Below are positions 1 through 31,600 of a stretch of 64,000 nt of DNA, piece by piece. Position 1 is the stretch's first letter. Each line of letters starts with the position of its first letter. Below the pieces are notes generated by a model. It saw only the letters and a program-made list of their open reading frames with translations. It was not told the origin of the DNA and did not search any database. The translations under genes and the position numbers were made by a program. The DNA is taken from assembly GCF_036324505.1 (NCBI RefSeq), contig NC_086365.1:5638655-5702654 (forward strand), written 5' to 3'. Source of the DNA: Eleginops maclovinus. Taxonomy: Eukaryota; Chordata; Actinopteri; Perciformes; Eleginopidae.

Positions 1-325
1 ATAGGTCTTTTTCTCTATTTTATCAATTTAATTTGAAGTTTTATAGTTTGGGGTTTTGTCCATTTTATACTTTTTATGCATAACATTTGTATTTTATTTC
101 TAAATGTATCTAAATTTATGTCGAATTTTTATGCCATATTTGTAGATCAAAAGTAATAGCCTTTTATATTCTGACAGGTGTACTATTTTTAATTGTGTAA
201 AAGGTCTGTCCTTCATATTACATAAACCTTTTTAAAGTGACTTCAAAATAGAAACCACCACCAGGACTGTTGATGTAAATATGAACTCATATTTGGTTAA
301 AGATCACAGAAACAGAAATGTATAA

Positions 326-4114
<3,789 letters not shown>

Positions 4115-4472
4115 ATGGCTCTGCTGTGTTAGAGAAAATCTCTCCTTGTTTTTTTTTATTTCTTCTTTTGTCACATGAAAGACGTCATTCCTCTCTGTCT
4201 GTGAAACAAATTTCCGATGCAAAAGATATTGTTGTGTGATGTATCGCTGTATTTTTCTGTGCATTAAGGGACAAGATAGACGCTGCGGCTCAACATTACA
4301 GACGTGCATTGCGTGTACTGCACAGTTGTTTACTCTGCTGCTCCCCCTTTGTCCTCTAATTGGATCATGACAAAAACAGCTTTCGTGTCTCGGTAACCTC
4401 TACCCCACATGTTGTAAGTTGCGTGGGGCATTGTGTTGCTAATGGATGTCTGCTTCTACCAATTACTGAGAA

Positions 4473-4700
4473 AATAAATGGCATCCTGGAAGCAGATTTG
4501 AGGGCCGTACACGACGTTACAGAGTTAATTTATTGATGTTCTGTCATTAAATGAGTGGCTGATATCATTCCAGAGGGTCCACTGTGTGTATATGAGGTAT
4601 CCTGATTAAATTATACGTATGTGTGGTTGTTGTTTTGTTTTGTTTTGTTTTTTGTCTTAAACTAAAGATGTTATATTGTGGAAATGTCAAATGAAATAAA
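4473..4700 (+). promoter_or_regulatory. Polyadenylation signals of atp6v1e1
   Basis: AATAAA occurs at 4473-4478 and again at 4695-4700 after the atp6v1e1 stop at 4114. The second is followed by a TG-rich stretch, as expected of a cleavage site downstream element. They suggest alternative 3' UTRs of roughly 0.4 and 0.6 kb. The assignment is by motif only. Confidence 0.45.
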
Positions 4701-4714
4701 ATATAAATCATGTC

Positions 4715-5266
4715 TCACGTCTGTGCTCTTTTAGATTTTTTGTTGAGTCAATGTCAGTTTTTTGACATGTTTTTGCAATCATGCTTCATTCATTAGTTTA
4801 TCACATGGTTTTTGTCAGACAAAAATGCCCCCAATTATCCTGTTGCTCAGGGTATTCTGCTGACATGCTCCACTGATAGCGGAGTCTTTTTCTGTGACTG
4901 CTGAGCTGAGACACAGGACACCAGAAGCTCCCGCTCACTTGTGAGTATTTTATGTTTTAGAGTAGATTTACTTTTAAAGATTTAGTTGTTTATGATCTGA
5001 AGGTTGTTTTTCTTCCTTGCCTTTTTCTCTTTGCCATTTTCTTGACTCAAAGATGGTAGAATAGACTCTGCAGCATGTTATCATGTTGATGACCTTAAAA
5101 CAACTTTGTTAAATTGTATTCACCCACTATGCGGCAAAAAGTAAACTACACATCCTCTCGTCGCAGGTAAAAGGTCTTTAATGTCATTAGTTCATGAAGT
5201 CTCACAGTATTTCTTTCTTAACAGCATCTAACACAGCAAGTCTGCTCTTGTGGAGGGAGTGTACTC
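4715..5266 (+). other. Intergenic spacer and probable ada2 5' UTR exon
   Basis: This gap lies between the atp6v1e1 3' end and the ada2 start codon. A possible non-coding first exon of ada2 ends near 4939 at CACTT followed by GTGAGT. The first coding exon appears to begin at 5225 after a pyrimidine-rich TTTCTTAACAG acceptor, so the ada2 5' UTR is probably interrupted by an intron of about 285 bp. No other gene is visible. Confidence 0.35.
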
Positions 5267-10744
<5,478 letters not shown>

Positions 10745-11213
10745 AAACCACACAATGGATCCTGATCAACTTGAATTATGGTTGTCAAAGCGATTAGCTA
10801 TAGCAAACATCTTACGCTTTTATTTGAAAAATTGACACTACTGTTTGTGTTATTGTTAAATTGTTAAACATACCCTCAGTTCTGGTCTGATGTATTAAGG
10901 TATACATTTTTAAAAACTACTTGGGGAATTTGACAGTTAACTAGCCTACTGAAGTCATGCAGACGGTCTGTTTACTGACAATATTTTCCTCTCATTAGGG
11001 TTTTCCACACAAAACAAGTAAAAGCAAATGTTCACATAAAATGGCCATTCAATGGTAGTTCATTTTGTGTTAATATGTTATTTTTAAAAACAATTATTAA
11101 ATACATTTTGTCAAAACTTTACTTGCAGAGTTGGCTCTTGTCGTCCAAAGCAAAAATGCAAACTTGCCCCAAAAACAAACATGTCTTTCATTGAGCTGCC
11201 ATTTGTCATTGAA
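10745..11213. other. Convergent 3' region between ada2 and galnt8
   Basis: Only 469 bp separate the two stop codons. ATTAAA at 11096-11101 on the plus strand could end ada2. TTTATT at 10819-10824 (AATAAA on the minus strand) could end galnt8. If both are used, the two 3' UTRs overlap by roughly 300 bp in antisense. No gene is seen inside. Confidence 0.4.
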
Positions 11214-20648
<9,435 letters not shown>

Positions 20649-23498
20649 GGCGCTTCTGTGTATGTTATGTGTTAAATTTGGCCTTGTGAATAAAGGAGGT
20701 GGAAATATTCCCCTGCTTTTAATTTCAGGTGCTCTCCCTTTCTTCCCTTCTTATCCAAATACAGTTACGCCCTTTGGCAGCTTTGTTATCCGACACTGAC
20801 TGACAAACAGATTTGCGTGAAGTGTGGGGTTTTCAATCCTAAATCTAACCCTGCTGCCTTTTGCCTTACACTAGGTGTTAATCATTGGCTGTAGTTACCT
20901 GGGAGGAAACAAAACCAGGTCACTGGATCACGACTGACAGAAAAAACCAACGTAACACTGCTATTTAAGACCTTGTTTAACAGGTCTAATATCAGTACGA
21001 CTGATAACAATTGTACCGTAGGTGTAAGCAAGTTAGGTGATAGCAAGTTTCAGGTGTAATTTTGAGAGAGACATCATTTTTGTTTCAATAAAGAACAAAA
21101 CGTATCTTATCCATATGATGTTCACCTTGTATTTGATGATGCTGCAGTTGGAAAATGTCAAATAGCTCAAAAATGTAATAAAATTCTAATTTTTAAAGTT
21201 AATTTCTGCATCATGCTAAAATCCTTCCTTCTGTTTTTAAAGGCCTCCTTAAGGTTAGGGATTCCAAGTGTTTTGTCTGGTTACATTTGTATTTCCTTCT
21301 TATGGAAAACATTTATTGTGTTCTGCTCGAGTCCTCACTCACAGTAAGAGAGTGGATCACATCAGTCCAGTTCTGAAGTCTTTACACTGGCTCCCTGTCT
21401 GTCAAAGAATTGATTTCAAAGTTCTGCTGCTGCTTTATAAAGCATTGAATGGTTTAGGCCCAACATACATTTGTGATCTCCTGCTACATTATGAACCATT
21501 CAGAACTCTCAGGTCTTCTGGAACGGGTCAGCTTTCCGTCCCCAGAGTCAGAACTAACCAAGGAGAAGCAGCGTTCAGTTATTATGCTCCAAATATCTGG
21601 AACAAACTCCCAGAACCCTGCAGGGCCGCTGCTACTCATACTACTTTTAAATCCAGGCTGAAAACACTTCTTTCTGCCGCTGCTTTTAATTGAACTGTTC
21701 TTATCTAACATTGCACTGTGACTTCTATTCTGCTCTCTAACTTTTATTCATGTGTTTTATACCTGTTGTGTTTATTTCATTATCTTCGCTCTTAAATGAC
21801 TGTTTTTAAATGCCTTTTTATAATGTGTTTCTGCTGCACTATTTCTTAATGCTCTTTATGTCTTTCATTGTTGTAAAGCACTTTGAATTGCCTTGTGTTG
21901 AAAGGTGCTATATAAATAAACTTGCCTTGCCTTGCCTTTATAATGTCATCATAGGCACATTGTTGTTGTTGTATGTTTTAAGACAGAATGAAAACTGAAG
22001 CCCTTTTTATTTTTCCAGCCATACTGATCTTATTCATACATCAGCATATGAAAAACAAACAGGACACTACATCCTTGTTCATTCTGACACCATCTGTTTG
22101 CCTGAGTAGACCATATTTTGTTGAGAGGCATGTAAAGCAAACCTCCTCGTTGACCTTCCCATTACCAGATGTTACTGAGTTTGTTTAAAGTATAAAGACA
22201 CACGAGGGAGGTGTTGGGTGTGATCCAGCTTTGTGCTTTCAGACAGTAGATGTAGTTTCCTGCTTGCAAGTATTGTATGTGGAGATAGATGCCGACAGAG
22301 GATATGTTATGGGGTAAAGATCGGTCCCTCAGGTTGTTTACTAAAATGATCCTATAAAACACTCACAAGAGAGGATCGGGAGGGAAATTTGAAATGTGAG
22401 AACACATTCTTTATTAAAAGTACAATAATGACTCTAGGACCCAGAGCCAGGCACACAGGCCAACACGTACGTTTTCAGCCTTGCACCTCTTCAACAATGT
22501 ATCATGACAAAAAGTGTTTTCAAATGTATAAAACGCTACTGAATATCAAATCAAGAAAAGCCCATTTAATATGTTGAAAATTTAGAAAGAATAGTATAGT
22601 ATGTCAAAAATATTATGAAAAACGAGTAAAGGTAAAGTAATAGTATAGTGTGTCTGAAAATGTAAAGAAATAAATGTTAACATTTATTTTACCTCTTGGG
22701 CGTCTAACTTATTTATCAAACTGTTTTGAGTAGATTAAAGTGGAAAAAAGAAATGCAAAGCTCTTAAAAGGTAGTGAAAACATTGGGGTGAATGCACTTA
22801 TGCTTTCTTGTTAATGTAAAGATTGAGATTCCTCACTTCTTGTCTCTTAAACATGAAGCTACTGCCTGTCACCAATTAGCTTAGCTCAGCATAATGACAG
22901 GAGGGGGGAGAGCTATCATAACATAATCTGCATTCCGGATCATCTAAAAAAATGTTCATCTCTTTCCCTTTGTCTCTTTTTCCAGTGCCAGTTCATAATA
23001 AGCGAGACAAATGTTTAAATTGAACCTTATTCAAGCTAAACTTTTTTTTAAGAGGCCAATTCCATATCTCCTAAAACAACGGTCTCATCTGCAGCTCATG
23101 GAGAAGCAGCAACCAAAAGTTAAAGTTGTTTTAAATTTTATTTGCATATTTACACAATATATAGTTTGCACACGATAGGAAAATGGGAGACTGTTATGAG
23201 ACCAAAAAGTGTATAATTTTTACTTTTACACACGCCAGTCATACCAACAACAGTTCATCTCGAACTCACAAACATCAGAGAAATCTGGGAGTCATTAGAA
23301 ACAATTTATGTTCTGATATGAGATTGGCATGACAAATCAAACAACCAGAGCCAACAAAGCACAATCTCTGAACGTTATCTGTGACCAATGCCTCAAAGGA
23401 AAATATTTACTTTACATAAAGTCTCCAAATAGATATGAGTATTCACAAGCATCTTTTAAAAATAAAGCTAAAATGACAACACATCTCACACAGACAGG
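20649..23498. other. Intergenic region between galnt8 and rad51ap1
   Basis: About 2.85 kb separates the galnt8 start from the rad51ap1 stop, both on the minus strand. It should contain the galnt8 promoter near 20.65-20.9 kb and the rad51ap1 3' UTR. Minus-strand AATAAA signals occur as TTTATT near 22410 and near 22683. A LINE fragment occupies 21318-21937. No other coding signal was found. Confidence 0.5.
21318..21937 (+). mobile_element. L2-type LINE 3' fragment
   Basis: The plus strand encodes the C-terminal part of a non-LTR retrotransposon ORF2, with KSLHWLPVCQRIDFKVLLL, YKALNGLGPTYICDLL and ending near TTFKSRLKTLL. It is followed by a 3' UTR with AAAGCACTTTGAATTGCC, GGTGCTATATAAATAAACTT and a GCCTT-type tail, all characteristic of fish L2 elements. 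The 5' part is missing, as in most LINE copies. It is not a host gene. Confidence 0.85.
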
Positions 23499-26400
23499 TC
23501 AGTGAGTGGTGACAGTCGGGTGAAGAGGTTTGACTCTAACGCGGCGGGACAGTCCAAGCCGCAGACCCTGACCCGGAGACTTCACTGCTGGACTCGAGGA
23601 TGAGGGACTTCTACCAACTTGAGCTATGGAGAAGAAAAGTAACATTAGCATTTCATTCATTGAAACCTACTCTAGGGACCTACTAAGCTTCGATAAGGTT
23701 TATAGTTTGAAGAGGGGTCATTTGAGTAGGTCCCAGAATAAAAAGAACTCTTATTTGATGTTAAAGGGTTATTATTAAGGTTGTATTCAAGTAAGTTTCT
23801 GAAAATGAAACAAACCATGAAATCTGAAAAAGTTTTTTACAAAACATTATACAGATCTGGTGTACTGCGGGTGTTCACCTGGTGGGGTCCACTTGGGTGT
23901 TTTGCCCCCTGCTGGGCTCAGAGGCGACGCAGGTTTCGCTGTGGAAACTGTGGACAATGAAGGAGGTCTTCTGGGTGCAGCTTCAGCCGTTGGAGGACTC
24001 CTCGCTGGTGTGGAAATTGTAGACGATAAAGGAGGTCTTCTGGGTGCAGCTTCAGCCGTTGGAGGACTCCTCGCTGGTGTGGAAATTGTACACGATAAAG
24101 GAGGTCTTCTGGGTGCAGCTTCAGCCGTTGCAGGACTCCTCGCTGGTGTGGTAAATGGTGTGAGACAAAGTGGTTTAAATAAATAATACATTTACGAATC
24201 AAAGTACAACAACAGTCAAGAAAGCTGATTTTTTTTTTAATGAACTTCAAAACATACCTGCCGTCTGTGATTTAGACTTTGGTGGTTTTGATGGTTGCTT
24301 TTCTTTTTTAGAGGCAGAAGGTTGTTTGGTCTTTTCGTGCTTGGTAACTTTCTCCTTTTTTATTTTGCTGACTTTCTTCACTGTGAATTCCTCATCATCG
24401 CTTTCAGCTGGCTCACTGAAATCTTCATCACTCTCTGAATCTGGAAAGCATTTATTGTTAATTGGCAAGTTGTTATTTAAAAACAAAATAAATACTAAAA
24501 AAGGGAGGGGCGGCAGGGTAACAACCTGGTGTCAGTCTGGGTTTATAGTCTTCATCGTCATCTTCATCTGCAAGCGTTTTCTTCTGCGCCTCAGCGGCTT
24601 TAGCGGCAGCCTTTCTTTGTCTCGATAGGGCAGATGACTCCCTTTCTAGTGTGATATCATCCAGGTCTAGAGAAAAACATATATAAATAAACAGCATAAA
24701 ACAGTCATACTTCTCTCCTTATCAAACAATATTACATTCAATATATTTTGGCAGCATGTGGAAATTAAATGTGCAATGAGGAAATGTACCCAAAATGACG
24801 CTGCAGTTGGACAGGTGCAAAGACGTCGGATCTACGTTTTCATCGACTGGAACTTGAACCACGACATCTCCTTAAAAAATATAACGATAATTCAAGTTCT
24901 CTTCAACAATAGACAATTGGATTTGTTTTGTCAGAACCTTCTCATACCTTTACTGGTGTGTGGTGACTGTTCCTTTATCCCATCCGGATTATTGAGCAAG
25001 GACAATGTAATGGCTGCTTCTAGATCTCGTTCAAGCAACTTCACATCTAATGGTCTTCTGGGAAAAACAGCATTCATGTTGAGAAGATTTAAGCAATCCA
25101 TGTCAGTATGTAATTAAGAGTTGTTCCTTTATTTTCCTCCTCAAATATCTCCAAAAGGAAACAGAAAATAAATAAGAATGACAAAATCTGGCAGATAAAA
25201 GTTATCCCAATATCATTTTACCTTCTGACATTGAGTTCTTACTAAACACTACTGTTTATCTACTATAGTGTAGAGGCAAGGAACAAATGTTGTGTTTTCA
25301 CTGGGTTACTGTGGGTGGGTGGGTGTGTGTGTGTGTGTGTGTGTCTACTGAAGGTGTGTCATTGTCACAGGGTAATTAGGATCACTGGTGCACCTGCTCA
25401 TCGTTAGTTTTGTTTGTCAGGGAGAGAGAGAGGGAGATTTGGGAGAGCGTTTCATTCCTGTCAACCTTTTGCTCTCAGCGGCTAAATTGTTTGCTTTTTG
25501 GAGAGTCACTTAACAGTGAGGTTTGGCTTTAATCCAAAACCCAAATCCTGTGTGTACTACACCTCATTAGAAATGTAATTAATCATACACTTTCCTCGTT
25601 CATTTATGTTTGTGTATCTAGGCTAATGTTGACAGCTAATTTGTCATTATCAACCCTCTCATATTTCACTCTGCACGTCTCTTTCTGCATTGTGTATCAT
25701 GACGTTATCATTTAATTCAATTTGTAGACTCGAGTGCATTTAAGGTTACTTATGCTAAACAACACACTTATTTCTTGCACAACAATCATAAAGAACTACC
25801 ATTTTTCTCTCTAATTCTGAGTTTGAATAAGTCATCTTGTGTTTCACATTATATCACATTGCCCAGTCTATCACTCTACCTGCTCTTCTGGCTCTGTGTG
25901 GATTGTGAGTTGGACTCCTGACTGGAGGACTTGCGCTCCTGTTTTACATCCTCCCTGGCCTTTTTCCTGGGTGGAACCTGAGCAAAATCCTCATCTGTCA
26001 CAAAATTAAAACAGAACAATTAGATATGTTAGGTGAGAGAAGCAGAGCTGAAGCGAACTGTCATCTAATGGATTGACATAAACCACCCATGTTATAAGTC
26101 ATTTTAAATGCAGAAATGGCAGAAGATTATGTTTTCAGCCTCTCAACAGGGGACATGTTCTGCTTCCACATGATCAACCTTTTAAATCTAGAAAATAATT
26201 GGACGATTAATCGATAAAGAAAATATTCATTAGTTGCAGCCCTGTTCTTATAGACACCCTTCATATTAACGGTATCAGCTGTGATTTACCTTTTCACTGT
26301 ACATGTTGCAGGCATTAAAGCCGTACGATATTAAGTTAAATCTATAGATTGTTGTGACACCTTACTATGTTTGGTTGGATGTCTGTTCAATATTGCTAAA

Positions 26401-26771
26401 ACAATTTTGCCTCGACTGAGACCTCTTACTGCCCCCTAACTGAATATGGGCAATCTTAAGCGAAAACATGTTGCTATTTGAAATGACATAATGAAGCAAA
26501 CCTGTAAAACAGTTAACCGTTGAGCCTAACTTTCCCACTGTGCAGGATGGTGTGAATAACTTGAAAATGACAATGCATTTGTGAATAAAATGCTACTACA
26601 TACCATCATCATCGAGGGCATTTGCTTCAGAGTAATTCACAACCTTTGTCTTCCTGTGTGTTAAAGATAAACAACATGTTAGCTTTAATGAACATTAACA
26701 ATATCATGCAAGTAAAAGGGAAATAAATAGATCTCTAATAAGGGTTTCACTAACCTTGGTGGTCGGTCCAT
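23499..26771 (-). CDS. rad51ap1: RAD51-associated protein 1
   Basis: Nine coding exons on the minus strand: 26755-26771, 26604-26653, 25880-25994, 24948-25057, 24790-24870, 24526-24666, 24258-24440, 23879-24142 and 23499-23623 (TGA). They join in phase to 361 residues (human 335-352). In the family the protein binds RAD51 and branched DNA and promotes D-loop formation in homologous recombination. Landmarks are the N-terminal KVVNYSEAN, the LERDLEAAITLSLL helix, an acidic/lysine-rich SESDEDFSEPAESDDEEF region, and KTPKWTPP. The C-terminus GLRLGLSRRVRVKPLHP is the conserved RAD51/DNA-binding tail. The first coding exon holds only 17 bases. Exon 8 carries about three 69 bp tandem copies encoding a Pro/Ala/Arg-rich 23-residue unit that I do not recall from the human protein. 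A GGCGGGA E2F-like motif lies upstream near 27000 (minus strand). Confidence 0.95.
23940..24147. repeat. 69 bp coding minisatellite in rad51ap1 exon 8
   Basis: GGAGGTCTTCTGGGTGCAGC recurs at 23962, 24031 and 24100, exactly 69 bp apart. Each unit encodes 23 residues on the minus strand, built around TPARSPPTAEAAPRRPP. Copies differ by few bases, so the array is young, and the unit is a multiple of three so copy changes keep the frame. Confidence 0.93.
26195..26250. repeat. Decayed MITE pieces ending in TTAGTTGCAGCCCTG
   Basis: GATTAATCGATAAAGAAAAT followed by TTAGTTGCAGCCCTG is one end of a short AT-rich MITE common in fish. Related degenerate pieces appear at about 3962-4016, 17595-17670, 35041-35090 and 38403-38508. 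The last retains both ends (CAGGGCTTCAACTAAC and GTTGCAGCCCTATG). They are non-coding. Confidence 0.45.
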
Positions 26772-27219
26772 TGTTTGTTTATCCAGTTTACATAAACCAC
26801 GTCAACGCCAGGTTAGCTGCTTCTGAAACACAAGCTAATGTTTGTTAGCCTTAATAGGTTAAAATGCCAACGGATAATTCACTGAGTGAGTGAATCGTCT
26901 CTTGTAGTACTGCTATAGCTAACGATCATGTTAAACCGTGCTACGGATATACATTAATGTTAGTTAGCAGCCAACTGAAGCGCTTTTTACTTTCAACCTC
27001 CCGCCTGAACCGAGCAGAAGTGACGTTGTGTTGACTAATTTGACGAAGACCGGCAGCAGATTCGTTTATTAAAATACATGTATATGTGTCTCTTGTAGCA
27101 CTTCTAGAACTAAAGCAGCAAATGATAAGCAGTAGACGGATTTGTGTCAAAAATGGATAAATACATAAGGGGCACTTGTTCCATTTTTATTTTTTTTATT
27201 TTCTGAAAATCTCTCGAAT

Positions 27220-28634
27220 ATGCTTCTGATAAAAGCCCTGGAGCGCCTGGTGTTTTATTGCGACGGATCTGTGCTTCATCTGGTAAGTATTATTCTGTTT
27301 TTGGACATGTTTTCATGGTATAATATGGGGTCGTTATTATAGTTGTACGTTAGTAATGATATCATGCTTTTGGCTGTTGTGGTTGTTAACATCAGGGCTA
27401 TCTTAAATGTATAAAAATAGAGCACCTGTGTTCATCGCTTATACGGTTATATTACAGTAAGGTTGATCATACAGTTACAGTAGTGTTTATATTTAAAATA
27501 TGGGTCATATTGAAGGATGGCACTAATAGCATTTGGAATTTGCGGGTGCTGATGAATACAAAAACAAAACACAATGCAGACAGTTATTTTAATAAACCAT
27601 TTTATTTTGCTCCACATGTGAACTAAAATTCAAACAGATACAGAACAAATGCAAACACTGTTTTCAATACACAAACTGTCTAGCAGAGACACACACACAC
27701 AACTTTATGTATTGTGCATTTTCTTTACAATGCCTTAATAATGCCTTAATAACCCTATTTAAATTGTCTTTTTATATCTGCCTCAGATTCCCTTCTTTAC
27801 ATTAATGTTTAGCTTTGATTATGTACATATCAAACCAAAAAAAAACCTATACCAGCAAATGACTATTGAGGATATCCAATACCTACCATTATCTTATAAA
27901 CAAATATTGCCTCTTGCCATAAAGGGGATTTGAGAACAGCGTGTAAGGTAATTAGTCATTACAAACACTTACAGTACCGGGCTGCCAAACTTACATTTGC
28001 ATGAAAGAACGGTGTAGGGGTGTGTGGGCCCAGACTGAAAACACTATACAAATATTTTGGGATTTAAAACAATAAACTATACATGATCATTTTTCAAAGT
28101 ATATAGAATATTAGGGGTTTAATTGTAAAGAGGATGTCAAAAATATCTAAAATGATTGTCATATTCATGTAAATACATCTTTCTTGTCTTTTTTTGTTTG
28201 CAGATTTAAACTACTCTAAATCTATAGGCTGGAATTCATGTTAAATGTGTTTGTTTTTTAATATGAATACTTGCCATGGCTTTAAACCAGATGTGATGAT
28301 TGGATTGAATATCACATTTTACCCATCATCTTTGCTCGACTTTACTGCACACATTTGACATATTTCTGAATTATCCATTTACATTGTATTTTCTATTCTA
28401 TATTTATGTTACTTATTTATGCACCAATACACCAAAGCACATTTCTTGTTAAAACCTTCTTGGCAATAAAGCAGATTTTGATAAAATTATGAAAAAAACG
28501 TTGACTTTATTGAAACATTTCTGTGTCTCCATTTGCAGGCCATGGCTGTGTCATCTGTGCCCATGAGTAAGTTGAGCCAGCAGTCCAGCAGATGGCAGCA
28601 GGAGTCTGATGCTTCAGGATTTCAGATCACAGAG
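27220..28634 (+). CDS. Possible two-exon 5' end of an unrecognised gene
   Basis: I do not recognise this product. Exon A (ATG at 27220 to 27282) ends at a good donor, CTG then GTAAGT. Exon B (28539-28634) starts after TTTGCAG and ends GAG then GTACAG. The 96 bp exon is open and in phase with exon A, giving 53 codons: MLLIKALERLVFYCDGSVLH at the start, MSKLSQQSSRWQQESDASGF in exon B. An alternative start is the ATG inside exon B. No continuation exon was found before fgf6. It is divergent from rad51ap1, about 450 bp from its ATG, so it could be a bidirectional-promoter transcript, the 5' end of a gene I cannot follow, or chance. In human the gene in this place and orientation is C12orf4/FERRY3. 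Confidence 0.25.
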
Positions 28635-31600
28635 GTACAGACTGTGACCTGCTGGTTGACATGAACATGACATGTCTACAGCCTCCCAGTCGCCCACTCT
28701 CAGGGCGGAAGCAATCCCGGCTCCCTCTGAAGTGCAGCAAAAAGGGAAATCGCTCAGTTTTTACTGCACGTCTAAGAGAGCAGCAGCTTTCTAAGGGTTG
28801 TCATTTTCAAGTTTGTGAGTGGGTGACTGTCGGCTGTGGTTTGTCACTCAGTGGACCTGGACTGAGACGTTTTAAAGGGTGTGATGGACCGTGTCTTAGG
28901 ACCCAGACAAGGGAGGAAGACGTGCAGCCGTGGGGCCAAAGGGCCTTGTGGTCACACATTCCTAAACTCCTCCAGCGCTGCCTACAGCCATGACCAAAAT
29001 ATCAGATCCAGTCATGCAAACACTGTGGTCACAACATCACATTTACATTCACACATAAAGATGTTTATATTGTGCTCCTGACAATAATAGTGCTTCTAAC
29101 AGTTATCTCTAGGAATCATTTGACAACAATCACATTGATCTGGTACTTCTCCATGCATGCATTTCTTTTTCTGTTAGTCCAGGAAAGGATTTATAGTTAT
29201 GTTGCTGGCGTGAAAATTGCAACGCCTCCACTCATACTGTATGTTCCCAAACAAAGGCACATGGAGAACAGAGTGTAGTGCCTAAAAACTTTTAAACTAA
29301 AAGTAGAAATAGCCTCCCAGTTTATGACTCTGGTGACAAAATGTACTGAAAGTCATTCCAAGTTAAAAATATTTAGGTATGTGATGTTAAACGTTCAAAA
29401 TTAGTAAAGTGTGTACCTACATTTGTACTCAGTGGTGCACAAATAATTCACTGTGGATGACTTACATAACCAAAGTATAAAAACAGTGAGGTAATTGAGT
29501 TTTGTTGGGACTGTAATATCCTTTTTTAAATGTTGCTTTGTACAAGAGAGCTAATTTCCCTTTTTCCTAAACTTATTTTAAGTTTTTAGGTAAGTAGCCC
29601 TTAAATCATCACACAATAAGCAATAAAACTGACATTTTCCACCTTATCTAAATTGCTTTAAGGTATACACACCTGTTTCACAATATTTAACAAAACATTA
29701 ACAGTGATTCGTATCTATCTCAGGCAGCATTACCAGACTATTTTAGAATTAGACATCCAGCTGGGTTTACTGGCCTAGTTGGCAGTCATGAGGTCATCAG
29801 TGGTCTTAATTTGAGTTTGTTAGTTGGAAGTGGTCAGGAGGCAGTTTTCCCCCTCAACCACTGATGTGAATGCCATCATTATGCAGCATCTCAGAGTGGT
29901 ACTTTGTGTGGGGCTCTCTCAGTCCAGCGCCGTTGTCCTTGTATGGTTGTTCCGCAGGCGGAGACAGCCGTGTTGTTATTTACATTCCACTCAGACCAAA
30001 GAAAAAATAGCTTGGTTCTTTAGTAGTGAGATATTTTAGGTGAGATGCAATAGATTGCCATGTTTTGCATGACTGAGATTCTGTAGTGATAAAAGTACCA
30101 AAAATAGACGATGTGTTCCATTTTTCTACTCATAAACTTTTATAACGCAGCAAGCTGGATGTATTTTCAGTCCTTCGTAATCGCAAAATGCTTGGTCAAT
30201 GAGAGTATTCATTGCCATTCTGCAGTTATTTACACGTCTTAGACTTAATATGTCTCTATGAGTTTTTCGGATATCCGGCGACGTTGCAGTGTCAGTGTGG
30301 TGTTGTTATTGTAACCTAGAAATGGCCTTGGACCAGTGGCAACCGCAGCACAGTCAACGCAGCCACGGCTTCAGCCAGCGAACCAGAGTGGGCAGACAAA
30401 TCTGTCAATCAGTGGCTTCCGGAGTTTGTTTTTTAAGACCCTGTCTTCTTAAGTGCATGCTTTCACTGACTTTTTTTTTGGAGTACACACGCGGCCAGCC
30501 ACAAAGCTAATTGCAAAGGAGATGAGAGACTGAAGAGATTTCAGTGTGGGCTTGTGACCGCACAAACTTAAACAAATATATTATGGAGGACAAAGCATAA
30601 CCCACAGTAATAAAGAAAGTGATAAAAGTTAAGACAAGTCATTCTGATTGTTTAACCTAGTGCAGGTGACTGACATAGGGAGTCCTAGTCTCAGTGAGTG
30701 TTAGTCTGTCACATGTAAAAGTATTTAGAGTATGCAAGAGCAAAGGTTGCCACCCTCTTTGTGACCCCTCATCAAAGGTTATGGCCTTCTGCTGCGTTCA
30801 TGTCCTTTTAGATGGATGGTGGTAGGATTTTATTGTTAATGACCTGAGAGCACACGTCATTAAGAAAGCTGTAAGAATACAGACCTGGGCATGTGAGAGG
30901 TAAAATACTGAGACAATAAAACATCATGTACATTAAATGTAGGTTAAATTGCATTTAACAATGTTTTTGGACTTCAACAATAGTTGTTTGTTTGGTTTTC
31001 AGACATTCTTATAGTATTAACTTTGAGCTTTTATAAATTGTTATTTATTGGATTTGTTTGAATTTTTTAAACAACCAAATCACTAACAAAACTGTCAGCT
31101 GCTGAGTTGCATTGTGGGTAATGTTGGTGTCGATATCTGACAAGGAAGAGAATGCATTGAATAATAAAAACAAAATATATTTGCTTTTCGATGATTCTTC
31201 CAAAAAAAACGTTCTATTGTTTGTCAGAAAAGCTGTGAGTCATGAGGCGACATGACCCCACTTTGGGAACTGATGTGCTTAAGTAAACCATGAAGACATT
31301 TTCTGCACAAGAGTAGTGTAAAGCCATATGAAGAAAAAGAAGAAGCCTACATGTATGTGCTGAATTATGACAATTCATTGTGTCTTTTGGATTCTTTAAT
31401 AGCAATTCCGGGCCCTGGATCAGGAATCTGCTGTATGATTATATGTGTTGAGAAGACAGCAGGGATATAAAAAGCATCAAAGGGAGGGCCATAATTCAGT
31501 GCTGCCAGTTTTACGCCGTGACACCATTCAAAATAGCATTTGTAACCCAGCATTGTTTCCTGCACTCCAGCGTGGCACTTGAAGGGCACACGGTGAGCAG

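Noticed and set aside
21268..21693. 141-codon open frame as a host gene
   Set aside because: It is the end of an L2-type LINE ORF2 with the LINE 3' tail right after it.
23860..24186. Plus-strand 108-codon frame rich in GGLLGAASAV repeats
   Set aside because: Antisense shadow of the rad51ap1 exon 8 repeat; the minus-strand frame has the splice sites and the conserved ends.
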